64,000 nucleotides of DNA. Source: Anthoceros angustus (lineage: Eukaryota; Streptophyta; Anthocerotopsida; Anthocerotales; Anthocerotaceae). The stretch covers positions 186,001-250,000 of the forward strand of contig MU008177.1 in NCBI GenBank assembly GCA_010909165.1. Reading direction: 5' to 3'. This document shows positions 43,549 through 54,608 of this stretch, piece after piece. The notes under the pieces are model-generated. The model did not search any database. It had not been told where the DNA came from and saw only the letters and a list, made by a program, of their open reading frames with translations. Positions within the stretch are counted from its first letter, which is position 1, and each line of letters starts with the position of its first letter. Made by a program: the position numbers and the translations under genes.

Positions 43549-45547
43549 ATGGCAGATCAGGACGGGGAGGCCGACCAGAAGCTGGCACACTTTCAGGATG
43601 TGACGGGTGTGGCCGACGCTGCCCTTTCGGTGCAGATTCTGGAGGCTCACGACTGGGATTTGCATGCGGCTGTGTCAGCCATGGTGGACCATGTTCCGGG
43701 GGAGAGCAACCTGCCTCCTTCCACGGGGGCTGGGGACTGGGATGCCAACGATTTAGGTGCCGAGGGCCAGCCGGAGCGGGAAGGTCTTGGTGCCCGGAAC
43801 GATGCCACCAGCAATGGAGCGCCGGCGGAGCCGTTACAGAGAGTGAACTCAGCCCCCTCCCAATTCTCACCCGGCTTGCTGCATTACCCCAGATTTAATT
43901 CCGCGCACTATGAGGGACTGGCCGGCCAGTTTCAGGAAAGGTACGGCATCCGGATCAATCAGATCATGCGGCAGCAGCCACAAGGTGCCCCCGGCCTGGT
44001 GTGGAGGATTGTAACCCTACCTTTTTCGGTCATTAGGGGAAGCTACAATCTCGTGTCTGGGGCTGTCGGGCTTGGTTGGTGGGTGGCTGGCGGCGTGTTG
44101 TCTTACGGGCTCGGGGCTTTGGGCTTGCTTGGTAATGCGGGCCAGGAAAGGAGGGGTACCGGTAGGCTTCTTCCGGCCTCCACAGGCGCCACGGAAGCAC
44201 AGAATTTCATAAGGAACTTTGAGAGGGAGTATGGCGAGATACATCCCGTCTTCCAGACCATGAGTTTTATGGAGGCCTTGAGAAGGGCTGGCGAAGAGTT
44301 CAAGTTTCTCTTCTTGTACCTGCATTCGCCAGAGCACGCAAACACTCCCCACTTCTGTTCCAGAACCTTGTGCTCTGAGGCTGTGGTTCAGTTTGTGAAT
44401 GACAATTTTCTGGCCTGGGGGGGAGATGTGAGAACAAGCGAAGGGTTCCAGATGAGCAACAGCCTTAAGGCGTCAACCTTCCCCTTTTGTGCTATTGTGA
44501 TGGGATCGTCAAATAATCGCATTGTTATGCTGCAGCAGGTGGGTATTACCACTGGGCTTTGATGGCCAGCCTTCACAGAGACGAAAGGGAACTCTTACAC
44601 TTTTTGTGTTTCTCTAGAGAATCTGCCTGCCTCCTTGTGCTTCTCTTACTTCATACCTCTCAAGTGGAGTTTATGATTAATTGTTTGGCTGCTGTTGGTA
44701 CAGATTGAGGGACCAAGGACACCGGATGAGCTGGTTGGGGTCTTGCGAAGGGTGGTGGAGGAGCAGGGTGCTGTCCTTGTTGCTGCAAGAGTGGAGGAAG
44801 AGGAAAGACGCCTGAACAGGCGGTTGAGGGAGGAACAAGATGCAGCTTATCAGGCTGCTCTCCAAGAGGATCAAGTAGGCCTATCTATATGGTTTGCTGA
44901 TGCTCTGTTACGCTGCATTGTGTCGTAGCTCTTTCATCACCTTCATGCACTCCGATATTGGGATAGGACAGCGATATGTATGCTTACAGGGGTGTGTCTT
45001 GGGATGGCAGGAGCGAGAGCGGAGAAGGCAGGAGGAAGCAGACCTGGCTGCGAAAGCAGCTGCAGAGGAGGAGAGGAGGAGGAAGGAGGAAGAGGAAGCA
45101 GCAGCCAGGGCAGCAGCAGAGGCAGCTGAGAGAGAAGCTGCTCTGGAGAGACGCAGGAAGGAAAAGGCTGCAGCCTTAGGTGTTGAACCAGAGAAAGGTC
45201 CTGAGATCACACAGGTGCGGGAAAGTGTCCAAAACCGTTTGAGTTGCTGGCAGTCAATGTGTCGAGAAAAGCTTGTTTCTCGGTATTGAACTTTGTGTCA
45301 AATGATTCTGCAGGTGGTTGTTCGGTTGCCTAATGGCGAGCGGAAGGAAAGAAGATTTCATTATTCGACCGCCGTGCACTCGCTTTATGACTTTGTGGAT
45401 TCATTAGGAAGCTTCAATGCCATCAAGTACAGCTTGGTTACAAATTTTCCTAGAACAGTATATGGGCCTGACATGCTGCAGGTCTCTCTCAAGGATGCTG
45501 CCCTCCATCCTCATGCCAACCTGTTTGTCCAAGTAGAGGACAGCTAG
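43549..45547 (+). CDS. PUX10: UBX-domain protein of the FAF2/UBXD8 (plant PUX10) type
   Basis: Four exons with GT-AG introns keep phase: 43,549-44,538, 44,704-44,874, 45,011-45,214 and 45,314-45,547. They give 532 residues. The domains are a UBA-like ubiquitin-binding region (~9-48), a hydrophobic hairpin (~155-195, 'LVSGAVGLGWWVAGGVLSYG') for monotopic insertion into ER or lipid-droplet membrane, a UAS thioredoxin-like domain (~205-365), a charged Glu/Arg/Ala coiled coil (~345-455) and a C-terminal UBX domain (~455-532) with the FPR CDC48-binding turn ('TNFPRTVYG'). Family members recruit CDC48/p97 to ubiquitinated proteins at the ER and lipid droplets; Arabidopsis PUX10 acts at lipid droplets. 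The start is the first ATG of the only frame with a UBA. The gene symbol is by family resemblance. The next gene, in the same direction, starts only 266 bases downstream. Confidence 0.9.
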
Positions 45548-45813
45548 GGTTCCGGTCTTTTGTTATTCCGTCGGTTATAACTCTGTGGACGAGAACGCTG
45601 CAGTTGCGCTGAACGAGTTTGAAGGGAACTGTTATTGTGGTTTGCCAAATGCCATGTTTTTGGCAGGTTCCAACCGTGAACTGCTGACTACCCTGTCAGA
45701 TACTTAACGGGGAAATTGGTCCATCTGTCGCACACCTAGCTTAGACCGACCGAAGCTTCAGGACGTCCCGAACGAAAGGAGGCACGATTCGCGACCAGGC
45801 TTAATAGGAAAAC

Positions 45814-47519
45814 ATGCAGATGGAGATGCCTCCCTGGGAACAGCATGCGGCTGTCATCAACATGCCCCGGTTCCTCTACAGCGTCTCTGCATCATTGCAC
45901 CAGGATTCGCACACGGGCTTCCTTATCACCTGCCCCTTCAGTGAGTGCTCATCTGAGACTTCTTCCATCGACATGCATGCTCGTGTCCCCTCTCAAGTTT
46001 CAGCTGTGATGCTGTGTGCCCTGCAACCCTAGTTGCAACGTGGAATTGGACTCGGTTGAAGTACCCGCCACTTTTTGCAAATGGCTGGCTACATTTTTGG
46101 AGATCTGTGGCCGTTTTCATTTTTGACAAGTTGAGATGGGTGCCATGATGCTTTCCAGGACGGGAAAAGAGTGCAACCAAAGAAGCCATAAAGCTTCTGC
46201 AGGAGGTACTACCAGCTCTTGGTGTCATGGTTGTGTCATTCTCCTCATTTCCCCTGAAGGCTCCTTGCCTTTTGCAGCTCTAAGCCTGTTTTCTCGTTTC
46301 CTGGCTTTGTGGCCAGCTATGTCTTTGTACAGAGACAGAATCAGGCAGTGGTGGAACTGGCCGAGCACCTACTGAAAGTGTTTCAGGGGAGGAAGAGAGT
46401 AGAGCAAGCTCTTCTTCAGAACTGCCGGAGGCAAAGAGGTTGAGATCTTTTTCTTCCATAGGTGCATGGAAATGCAGCGGGTTCGGTGATGGTGGGGACT
46501 GTAAGGACCCCGTGGTTTGTAGTGCGGATGCAACGTGCCCAATAGCAAAGGCTGCCAATGAGGTAGATGCAAATGAAGGTTCGTCACAATCGGAAGTCCC
46601 TGTTGAGGTCCAAGAAGCTGTGTCAGCCAAGTTGATGTTGGTGAAATTGGCAAAGATGGGCATTCTTTTTGTTGCGGCACCAGCGATGTCATCAAGCTCT
46701 GTTGTTTCCGTCGTGTCAAAGCTTTTTGGTGACATCCAAGCTGGTGTCAGAACACCCCCGCAGTAAGTTCACTCGTGTATGATTATCTGCTTCTTTTGAG
46801 TCTCTTCACTGGGGTTGTGGGACGTTCTTATGGCTTCAGATTTGACTTGCTACCCTGTAAATGATTTTCTTACTGCAAATTAGTATCGCATAGCAGGTGG
46901 TGTCATCGTATTCTTCCAGTTCAAGCTACATGTGTCTTGGATCATGATCCTTTGCAAGAACTGGTGTCTCGTCTGCTTAAGCTCTATCTGAAGGAGCATC
47001 TCTCTGACCCCCTGACCTCTGAAGAGCAGCACTTGAAGGTACCTGGGCAGGTTTAGCTTCATCCTGTATATAACCTTCAGTCTGATCTCATGTATAGGGC
47101 TATGTCTTGTTCGCAGTATGCTGTTGCATTCAATAGTCGAGGTGAGACGGACGAAAAAGATGGCGGAGAACCAAATTTCGGCAAAAGCCAGTGCATAAAT
47201 GCAGTGGCCGATGCAGTTCAGAGAGTTCTCCCCCCCACATCTGTCGACTTGGTTGCACCTCAAGTGAGAACCTTGTTGTTTACAGCTTGTCCAACAATGA
47301 GTCTTGAGCAACTTAGAGGATTTCAGAGACGATTGAAAGTAACCAAATTTTGGGGCGTGTATTTCTCTGTAGGTCGTGATTGTTGTTGAAGTGCTTCCGT
47401 TGGCTGGAAGTAGAAGTTCCCCGGTGTGCGCTGTTTCCGTTCTTCCGGGGCTCCTGTTGGACACGAAGCCCCGGATTTGTATCAAGCCTTTGATTGGCCC
47501 CAAAAGCAAGAGAAGATAG
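45814..47519 (+). CDS. THUMPD1: THUMP-domain protein, THUMPD1/TAN1 homologue
   Basis: Six exons (45,814-45,940; 46,159-46,205; 46,317-46,762; 46,897-47,038; 47,117-47,263; 47,373-47,519) join in phase to 351 residues. The N-terminus ('PWEQHAAVINMPRF', then 'GFLITCPFRREKSATKEAIK') is the conserved start of plant THUMPD1 proteins. A Ser/Glu-rich linker (~60-110) follows. The THUMP core starts near 'KLAKMGILFV' and ends with 'VVIVVEVLPLAG' and 'SVLPG'. A basic tail ('GPKSKRR') closes the protein. The family is the RNA-binding adaptor that brings the NAT10/Kre33 acetyltransferase to tRNA-Ser and tRNA-Leu for N4-acetylcytidine at position 12. Exons 2 and 3 are joined by inference from phase and family alignment. 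The gene is convergent with NFD4-like A, about 330 bases away. Confidence 0.9.
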
Positions 47520-47847
47520 CAAACCGTCTGAAAATATGGCTGAAAATTTCGATCCTACTGTAAATGATGAAACCAGAGAGAAGGTTCATCCCGCACCCAG
47601 GTGGATAGCGACCACCAGGAGGAGTTTCAATTACCGGACATTGTTGCGAAGGTGGAAGGCCTTTCATTGAACTAGACAGCACATCTCCAAACGCTTGTGG
47701 CAAGACACAATAAACATATACATTAGGTCTTAACTATTATGGTTAAGAACTATTAAATCAAGTTCCATCAAGCTCATCGTCTTTGCATTACTCCCATTGT
47801 GCTCTGCCAGTTGAGACGATACCCATGATCTCGTGCTCCGCCCAAGT

Positions 47848-49891
47848 TCAGGAGTCTTCTGGGTTGGGTAGTGGGCAATATTCTGTTGTGTCAGTAGCCA
47901 ACCCATACAGGGTACGATAGACAGAGCCAGTTCTGTGTATGACCACAAAATTCAACAAAGCACCAATCAAGCACATTCCTGCCATGAGAATGAAGGTGGA
48001 CCGGAAACAATGTGCACCGTAGCATGTTTCATCTCCTGTGGTTTCCCTGTCATATAAAAAGCCTGCCAAAAGTCCTGAGAAGAGGTAGGAGCCCAGAGGA
48101 ATAGACATAGATAGGAAGTTGTAGTGCATGCCAAAGTTTTGAAGTCCAAACAGCTCTGATGCTGTGGGCAGTAGTATCGAGAAGTGGGCACCGTAGCTAA
48201 CTCCTAGGATGATTGACCCCACGTACAGTGAGCTAGGAAATGCCGAAGCAAACAGCAGGTGACTGATCAGCATGAGAGCTTGAGCAACCAGTAGCCATTT
48301 GAGCCTATGAGTTGCCGAGTACCTGTAACAAGGATTAATCGCACATTGTCACATTGTATATTAAGCTTCGCTTGCAGTCTAGACAATTTGGTAAGCACAA
48401 GCACATCCAGTCCAGACCTGAGATAGTACTCTGAGAGAGCGCCTGCTCCCAAGCGACCCAATGAGTTCCAGATGCTGACGAGAGAGATGAAGATGCCAGC
48501 ACTCGGATACCCTTGGGCCTCCCCCATTTGTCCAAGATTGTTGATGGCAGTAATACCAGAGCCCAGACCAAAAAAGAACACCAGAAACAACAGCCAGTAG
48601 TCCATGCTCACCATGGCCTGCATCAGAGTGAAGTCCTGTCCAAGCTTTGGTCCCAGACTCCTCCTTTCCTTTGATTGAAAACCACCAACCCTACTTGAAG
48701 ATTGTGCAATACAGCCGATGCTTGAGCTCTGGCCACAGGGTCTTTCCCCATCTACGCTCATAAAGTCCTCAGCAGACCAAACTCTCTCATCCACTTTAGG
48801 ATGAAGACTTTGTGTGCTACTCTGCTGTTCCGATCTGAGATGCGGATGAGGGTCGGTCCTGCCACCACGACAGTAGTCTATGAACATCTTGCCAGGAATG
48901 ACAAGTGGGAAGAGAAGAAAAGCGAGGACTGTTCCTGCAAAGAGCTTATGAGTAGCTGCGGTGATAGGGGCCAAGGCATCCTCGGCAACAACCACCCCCA
49001 TCAAGAATAGAGCTAATAACACAAAAATTGCCTGGATCACCATAAATCTCTTGTTTTCAGTCTGGCTTTCTCCAGCACCTTGTTGCCAATATGAAGTCCC
49101 TGCTAAGAGAAAACTCGGTAAATCAGGAGTTCCTCGTCAGACAGTCTCAATCCCTCGGCAATGTACAACTGCTCGACAAGTGAAATACCCACTCTGAGCA
49201 CCTGCAGTACCTTGCGGGGTTGTGATATGCAGGAATGGCATGGCGAGCAGGCAAACCACAGCAGGACCGACAGCTACAAGTAGCAGAAAGGATGCAGCAT
49301 CGTCGGTGAAAAGCACTGTGTAGAGCAGAGTGAAAATGGCACTGCTGAGGCCATAGCTGCCTTTCAGTACTCCAGTCACCATCCCTCTGTATGTGGGGAA
49401 GTTCTTCAGACAGGTGACTAAAGCTGCCGTATCCAACCATGTTGAGCTGTTAGCTCCGACACATATTGCAATGCACATCTGCCGACACCACGGCAGACAA
49501 GTTACTCACCACCCGTGCCTACTCACACCAGTGGAGGACCCGGCCACCCGCAATGGAATAGTACCTGCCAGAAGGGGAGGGGCGCGATTCGCTCACTGGC
49601 GACCAGCCACAACACGCCATAGCCTGCAAAACTGTGCAACGCGCCCATGACAAGAATCACCCATGGGGGCCAGTTGCTAGACGCCCATCCAGAGGGCAAG
49701 CCAACATTGTCACCAATATCTTTGGCAAAACCCAGATTATTAAGCTCAGATTGCGTATACTGCAACACAGTCTTCAGCACCGGAGAGTAGAAGCCAAATG
49801 TGTAGCCATTGCCTGCTGAGGCCTCAACCCAGGAGCCGGTGATCAATCCCACCCACGTCTTTGCAACCGTGGGTGCCAGATAGCCAGCCAT
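47848..49891 (-). CDS. NFD4/nodulin-like major facilitator transporter A
   Basis: Minus-strand exons are 49,891-49,565, 49,478-49,193, ~49,100-48,418 and 48,322-47,848, giving about 590 residues. ATG at 49,891 ('MAGYLAPTVAKTWVGLITG') is preferred because the family begins close to the first helix; an in-frame ATG at 49,942 would add 17 residues. The N-terminal Nodulin-like domain has 'NNLGFAKDIGDNVGLPSGW' and 'GYGVLWLVASERIAPLPFWQ', followed by about 12 membrane helices in total. The second half has 'GSGITAINNLGQMGEAQGY' and 'PTASELFGLQNFG'. The join between exons 2 and 3 is unresolved: the visible sites (donors after the Gln of 'TTPQ', acceptor cttagcag) differ in phase, so an alternative site or an indel is needed. 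Substrate unknown. Paralogue of the gene at 58,272. Divergent from the glycosyltransferase gene. Confidence 0.85.
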
Positions 49892-50302
49892 GACTGCCTT
49901 GACAGAGCGAAACTGGCTGTTCCCCAGGATCTCCGCCTGCATCAGTCCAGTCCAGATATTGGGCTTTCCGGGGAGGAGACTCGTAAGAAAGAGAGTGCCC
50001 AGGGAGCCTGTGGAAACGACACGTACAACGTGCCCACTTCGTTTTCCTATGAGCGAGCAATTGGGATCCTGCTCTGGTTCTGATGCAATTGGTCATGAGT
50101 CGCAGGCGCGTGGGCACACAAGGTTTGGTTGCACCAGCTCCAAGTCGGCTGTCTCATGGGTTGTTGCACCGATCGTGACCCCTAGGCTTGTCACAATGAA
50201 AGACGGGGGCGGGCTGCCTACCGGAATTGGAGGTTGGAATTTGTGAGCTTCTCTTTGTCAAACGGGAGCAGGTTGAATGTGGACTCGACGACGCGGCTCA
50301 CC
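49892..50302. promoter_or_regulatory. Shared divergent upstream region
   Basis: About 410 bases separate the two divergent start codons, so both 5' UTRs and promoters must overlap here or use this stretch. I see no strong TATA box. Confidence 0.4.
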
Positions 50303-52579
50303 ATGTCTCGTGCACTACAAGGCTCCTCTTCCCTCCTTTTCAAGAGGAGGAGTTTGTCTTTCACCTTTCTTGTAGTGGCTGCGTTCATGTTCTATGTCTT
50401 GGTGCCGTATCACACCAGATCGCAAGGAGGGGAGGTTCTTCAGGAGCAATTTGGTGTTGCTGACTGGGCAGAGGGCAGTTTACCACATTCAGAGAGAAGA
50501 GCAACAGAGTCCGCAATCTCCTACTGTGAGAGTTCGTCGCGGAGTTTGCCATCTGAAATTCTGGGCGCAGGAAGGGGTAGGAAATTGATGAACCCAGGGG
50601 TTATAGTGGAGGCGAAGAGGGCTTTGAAAAATTTGAAAATCCATCAGCACTTGGTGCAGAGCATTGCAGTGGTGGGAGCAGAAGAGAATGGCGCTTATGC
50701 ATCTGATGATGCTGAAGATGCTCACGACGAGGAGGCAGCATCAATAGACGATAGTGTCCTCCTATCTTCATATGGAAGTCACAGCTCGGAAATCAATCTG
50801 CTGAGCAAGGAGTTTCAGCTGGTCATAAATGTTCTTACGTACGACAGGCTGGAGTCTTTCGCTCGGTGTCTTGAATCTCTAGCCAAGGCTGATTACGGAG
50901 GAGACAGAGTGAAATTGCGCATTTATATCGATCATTTTGGACTGATCGCCGAGTCTGGGGACAAAGACGACGTTGTTGATAGATCTCTTATGACTGGTCT
51001 GGCCATTTTGAGCCATGCGGACCAGTTTCAGTGGTTTCATGGTCCCAAAGAGGTGCACTTCAGGACTGACAATGTAGGTTTGCAGGGTCAGTGGCTTGAG
51101 GCATGGTGGCCTTCCACGGACCATGAGTTTGCACTCATGGTGGAGGATGATATGGAGCTTTCCCCATTGTTTTACCGTTATCTTCGCTCTGTAATTGCTA
51201 CCTACTTCTACAATCCAGTAAACGCTGATCCCTCCATCTTTGGCATTTCCCTTCAGAGACCAAGATTTGTGCCAGGGAAAGGAGGCCGACCCCTTCAGGT
51301 AGACAACTCGACCCGTCTCTTTCTGTACCAACTGGTTGGCACATGGGGCCAACTTCTGTTCCCAAAGCCTTGGAAAGAGTTTCGAATATGGTATGACATT
51401 CACAAAGCCAAAGGGATAAAACCCTTTCTTGAGGGGATGGTCACCAATCGCTGGTACAGAAAGCTTGGTGAAAAGATATGGACACCATGGTTCATCAAGT
51501 TTGTGCATGCTCGACATTACTACAACCTGTATACAAACTTCTTGGAGGAGCGAGCGCTGATTGTCTCTCATAGGGATGCAGGTGTAAACTATAAGAGCAA
51601 TGTTGGACCTGACTCTCAGCTTATCGGTGCCAATGGTACAACAGACATCGATCTGTGGGAGATGGTGCCTCTGAAGTCGCTCAAGAGATATGACTTTTGT
51701 TTTCAGCCAGTTGTACCAAAGACAGTAGTGCGCAGCAGACCAGATAAGCTTCAATCGCTGCTTGCTGTGCTTCATGTAAAGAACGAGGTTGTGTTGGTGA
51801 GCACCCTGGGAGTGCCAAAGGCTATGGTACGAAACTGGCTGTGTCATTTTCAGAGATTTAGCCTCCACAACTATCTGCTCCTTGGGGATGACATTTTGCT
51901 TCTGAAGGAACTTGGAAGGCGCGGTCATGCTGTCATGCAACCTAGGCTTGCCAGTCAGGAGAGGAAATTACTGTTGAAAGCTCAGGAGGATAGCCTCGAC
52001 ACTACAGCCTTGCAGCGGGACCTTTTGACTCTGTCATCTATCAAGTCTATCGTTGCGTTTGGATACAACGTGCTGTTCACCAAAGCTGATAATCTTTGGC
52101 TTCAGAATCCATTTAGGGAGAACAATCGCTGGGGTGATGCTGACCTCGTAGCTGTAGCAGACGGAACAGGGTGCAGCACAGGTTTGATGTATTTTAAGAG
52201 CACTGAGAGGACCCAAGGGCTTCTGGGCTGTGCAGCGGACAATATTTGGTCTCAGGGAAGCATGGGAAGCACGGCGAAGGAAAGTGATGACAGCACAGCA
52301 CAAGCATGGGCGAGCAAAGTTTGCAAGTGTGGAGGTGAAACGCATGCTGATATCATGCATCTTGACCCCATGGACTTCCCTTTATTCTCCAAGTTAAAAG
52401 CAGGTGAAGAGGGATCCCCAGTGGGAGCTACAAATGCTACTATGTTCTTCGCTGGTTTGAGGTATAAAACCAGAGACCTGGTGCACGAAATGCAAGGCAG
52501 AGGATTGTGGCTGGTGGATGACGACCTCTCCTGCACCAGAGTCACTTGCCTACCTAAACATGTTGAGAAGAGCAGTTGA
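50303..52579 (+). CDS. Two-domain type II membrane glycosyltransferase (GNT-I-like plus GT77-like)
   Basis: A single 758-codon exon. ATG at 50,303 starts a short basic tail and one membrane anchor (~17-34, 'RRSLSFTFLVVAAFMFYVLV'), typical of Golgi enzymes. The frame is open upstream to 50,234 but only from a TTG. The first catalytic-type domain (~175-490) starts 'EFQLVINVLTYDRLESFARC' and carries 'MVEDDMELSPLF', whose Glu-Asp-Asp matches the metal/nucleotide-sugar EDD motif of GlcNAc transferase I. The second (~490-758) resembles PF03407/GT77 ('AMVRNWLCHF' ... 'SIVAFGYNVLFTKADNLWLQ'). Where GT77 enzymes have DxD, this protein has 'KAD', so the second domain may be inactive or structural. No introns, unlike most neighbours. 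Acceptor and linkage are unknown; a role in cell-wall or glycoprotein glycans is inferred. Confidence 0.8.
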   Translation: MSRALQGSSSLLFKRRSLSFTFLVVAAFMFYVLVPYHTRSQGGEVLQEQFGVADWAEGSLPHSERRATESAISYCESSSRSLPSEILGAGRGRKLMNPGVIVEAKRALKNLKIHQHLVQSIAVVGAEENGAYASDDAEDAHDEEAASIDDSVLLSSYGSHSSEINLLSKEFQLVINVLTYDRLESFARCLESLAKADYGGDRVKLRIYIDHFGLIAESGDKDDVVDRSLMTGLAILSHADQFQWFHGPKEVHFRTDNVGLQGQWLEAWWPSTDHEFALMVEDDMELSPLFYRYLRSVIATYFYNPVNADPSIFGISLQRPRFVPGKGGRPLQVDNSTRLFLYQLVGTWGQLLFPKPWKEFRIWYDIHKAKGIKPFLEGMVTNRWYRKLGEKIWTPWFIKFVHARHYYNLYTNFLEERALIVSHRDAGVNYKSNVGPDSQLIGANGTTDIDLWEMVPLKSLKRYDFCFQPVVPKTVVRSRPDKLQSLLAVLHVKNEVVLVSTLGVPKAMVRNWLCHFQRFSLHNYLLLGDDILLLKELGRRGHAVMQPRLASQERKLLLKAQEDSLDTTALQRDLLTLSSIKSIVAFGYNVLFTKADNLWLQNPFRENNRWGDADLVAVADGTGCSTGLMYFKSTERTQGLLGCAADNIWSQGSMGSTAKESDDSTAQAWASKVCKCGGETHADIMHLDPMDFPLFSKLKAGEEGSPVGATNATMFFAGLRYKTRDLVHEMQGRGLWLVDDDLSCTRVTCLPKHVEKSS

Positions 52580-53405
52580 CAGAGGCCACAACATGGGCGT
52601 TGAAGCTACACGGGTCATCCAGGTGAATGATGTGGGGTAAGAAACTGCAAGCCGTAGACGCTCGATAACAGCTGCACGCTCGTGCTTAGAAGAAAATGCT
52701 GAACACAGCACTGCATGCAATTGTCAAATGAAAGCTCGTCACTTCACAGCAAAAAGTGTCCTGATCATTCCGTGCAGGATGCAGGACTTCAATCTGGATT
52801 TGCCGAGCATATGAGCTGCTTGTCCTACTCTAGACGAGCTCAACTTCTGTAAGTGGCGGTGACCACAATCAGCCAGCTCACTCCCTGAAAACCCTTGCTA
52901 TGTGATTTGACAAGATTCTCCCAAATTCGTTTTCACACGAAGTACACCTCGCGCAGGAGCAACCGAAAGCTCAAAAAAACAACCGGTCAGATCAGATAGA
53001 TATATTTGTCATCCCTTAAAGCAGAAACGGACTGGAGACAAAAATTGCCAAATAAAAGCATGACACTGCCCTACCAGAAGTCTCCTGATGAATACGTGCA
53101 GGATCCCAATAAATAGCCATCACAAGGCAAATGTGCCGACAATGCAGCTGTTTCTGTACAGGTCTATACAAGCCCACACTTGTGAAGTCACCATTTGCTA
53201 ATGACGGTGACGAATAGGTAGCCATCTCCCTCCGTTAATCCCTTTCCTACGTCGTATGACTGATACTGGATGAACACCTCGCCGAGGAGCATTAAAAGCT
53301 CAACACAATACTTGACGGGCCTAGCTTTCTAAAACCAGACGTTCCAGGCAATCTCGACGCTGGAATATTTGCAGGTCTGTACAAGGTGTCCAAGCCCATG
53401 GCAGT
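52580..53405. other. Intergenic region between convergent genes
   Basis: Holds the 3' ends of the glycosyltransferase and PHAF1-like genes. No further gene is seen. The phrase 'caggatccc/gcagga...aataaaagc' hints at a weak duplication near 53,040-53,110, not enough to call. Confidence 0.5.
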
Positions 53406-54608
53406 TCAAGGATTGGTTTGGAACAGAGTAACTGTAGCTATGTGTCCGTTTTTCATCACCTCAAAGGCAATGTTCCTGTAACCATACACAAACGTTGGGC
53501 CAAACGGATTGCTTACCGAACCCTGAGTTTGTATTGCTGCCCGACCTCCATCGCCAAGCAGCTCCTGCACCTCATGCCACTTCGTATCAGCAGTTATTTG
53601 ACGACGAGAGACTTCCCCGTTGGCTATCTGGCCAGAATCATCCCCGTTCTCAGCTGCCAACGGTGGGCAGTGAATGAAAAAGTTGCACTTGATGTAGCAG
53701 TTGAAATCTGCATGACCTGGAAAATTGGTGTGCAAAACAAACTTCTTGATCCTGTGGGTCTGTCCGTCAAACAGAATATCCACACCCCTTGCAAAGTAAT
53801 TGTAGAAGTAATCGCCGCAGAGAGCAGTCCTGGGGCGGGGATCAGAGGCAGAGTGAATCACCATAGGGTCGACCTGCTTCTGATGAATACCACAGGGCCT
53901 ACCTAGCTCGGCCCAGACGTCCTGCGGGGAAGCCCCGAAAAACAGATGCTGATCCCCTCCCGTAAAGCACAACTCCTTCCCCAGCTTCACATGCACCTCC
54001 TCCATGTACAGGCTACCTGGGGGCAATTGCGGAGGCAGGGCCTTCTTCACCAAAGCGCCAAACTCAGGCCCTCCCCGCACGGTGCTGTCATAGATGCAAA
54101 CCCGCGACACGACCGGCGTGGTGCCATCCGGAAACTCCAAGGGCAGCTCAGCCTCCCTGTCCTGGCAGCACTTGGCGTGCTGTGCCGGTATGGGGAAGGC
54201 AAACGAGAGGCCCGGGTAGAAGAGAGTGTAGATGCGCCGCTCCACATCATAGGTGCCGGGAAAGGTAGGGCCGAAGAGGGCATACACAGCCACGAAGGTC
54301 GCAGCCAGACTAGGACCGCCAATGGACGATGTCGCATACCGGATCTGCAGGCGTTGCAAATCATACACCTCCACAAGCCGGAGTCGTTGGGAGTGAGGCT
54401 CAAACCGCAGGTGGAAGCCATGGGCCGGGAAGCTTATCACCAGATCCACCTTCAACGGCTCCTCATCGTTGTACTTGATGTGCATCACATCGAAAACGCT
54501 CCGATTCCTGTGCTGCTCCGCATACGCCAGGGCCTCGCAGACTGGCATCCCCAAATAAAACGGGCCAAGGCCTGCCCCGGGCCGCAGATCCAGTGCGAGG
54601 GCGCCCAT
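53406..54608 (-). CDS. PHAF1: PHAF1 (UPF0183, C16orf70/MYTHO) homologue
   Basis: One uninterrupted frame of 400 codons from ATG at 54,608 ('MGALALDLRPGAGLGPFYLG'). An upstream in-frame extension starts only at GTG. The family is recognised by the N-terminus, 'DVMHIKYNDEEPLKVDLVIS', 'FGPTFPGTYD' and 'YTLFYPGLSFAFPIP'. It is also recognised by the C-terminal repeat 'HTNFPGHADFNCYIKCNF', 'TKWHEVQELLG' and 'FGPTFVYGYRNIAFEVMKNG'. Length is close to the usual ~400-420. In animals PHAF1 with BCAS3 associates with phosphoinositides on the phagophore during autophagy; the plant role is little known. No signal or membrane segment. It is intronless here, whereas plant and animal homologues generally have introns (recalled from memory), so retroposition is possible. 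Confidence 0.92.
   Translation of the reverse strand: MGALALDLRPGAGLGPFYLGMPVCEALAYAEQHRNRSVFDVMHIKYNDEEPLKVDLVISFPAHGFHLRFEPHSQRLRLVEVYDLQRLQIRYATSSIGGPSLAATFVAVYALFGPTFPGTYDVERRIYTLFYPGLSFAFPIPAQHAKCCQDREAELPLEFPDGTTPVVSRVCIYDSTVRGGPEFGALVKKALPPQLPPGSLYMEEVHVKLGKELCFTGGDQHLFFGASPQDVWAELGRPCGIHQKQVDPMVIHSASDPRPRTALCGDYFYNYFARGVDILFDGQTHRIKKFVLHTNFPGHADFNCYIKCNFFIHCPPLAAENGDDSGQIANGEVSRRQITADTKWHEVQELLGDGGRAAIQTQGSVSNPFGPTFVYGYRNIAFEVMKNGHIATVTLFQTNP

Noticed and set aside
50879-51940. 353-codon minus-strand frame
   Set aside because: Antisense shadow of the glycosyltransferase exon; no family signature.
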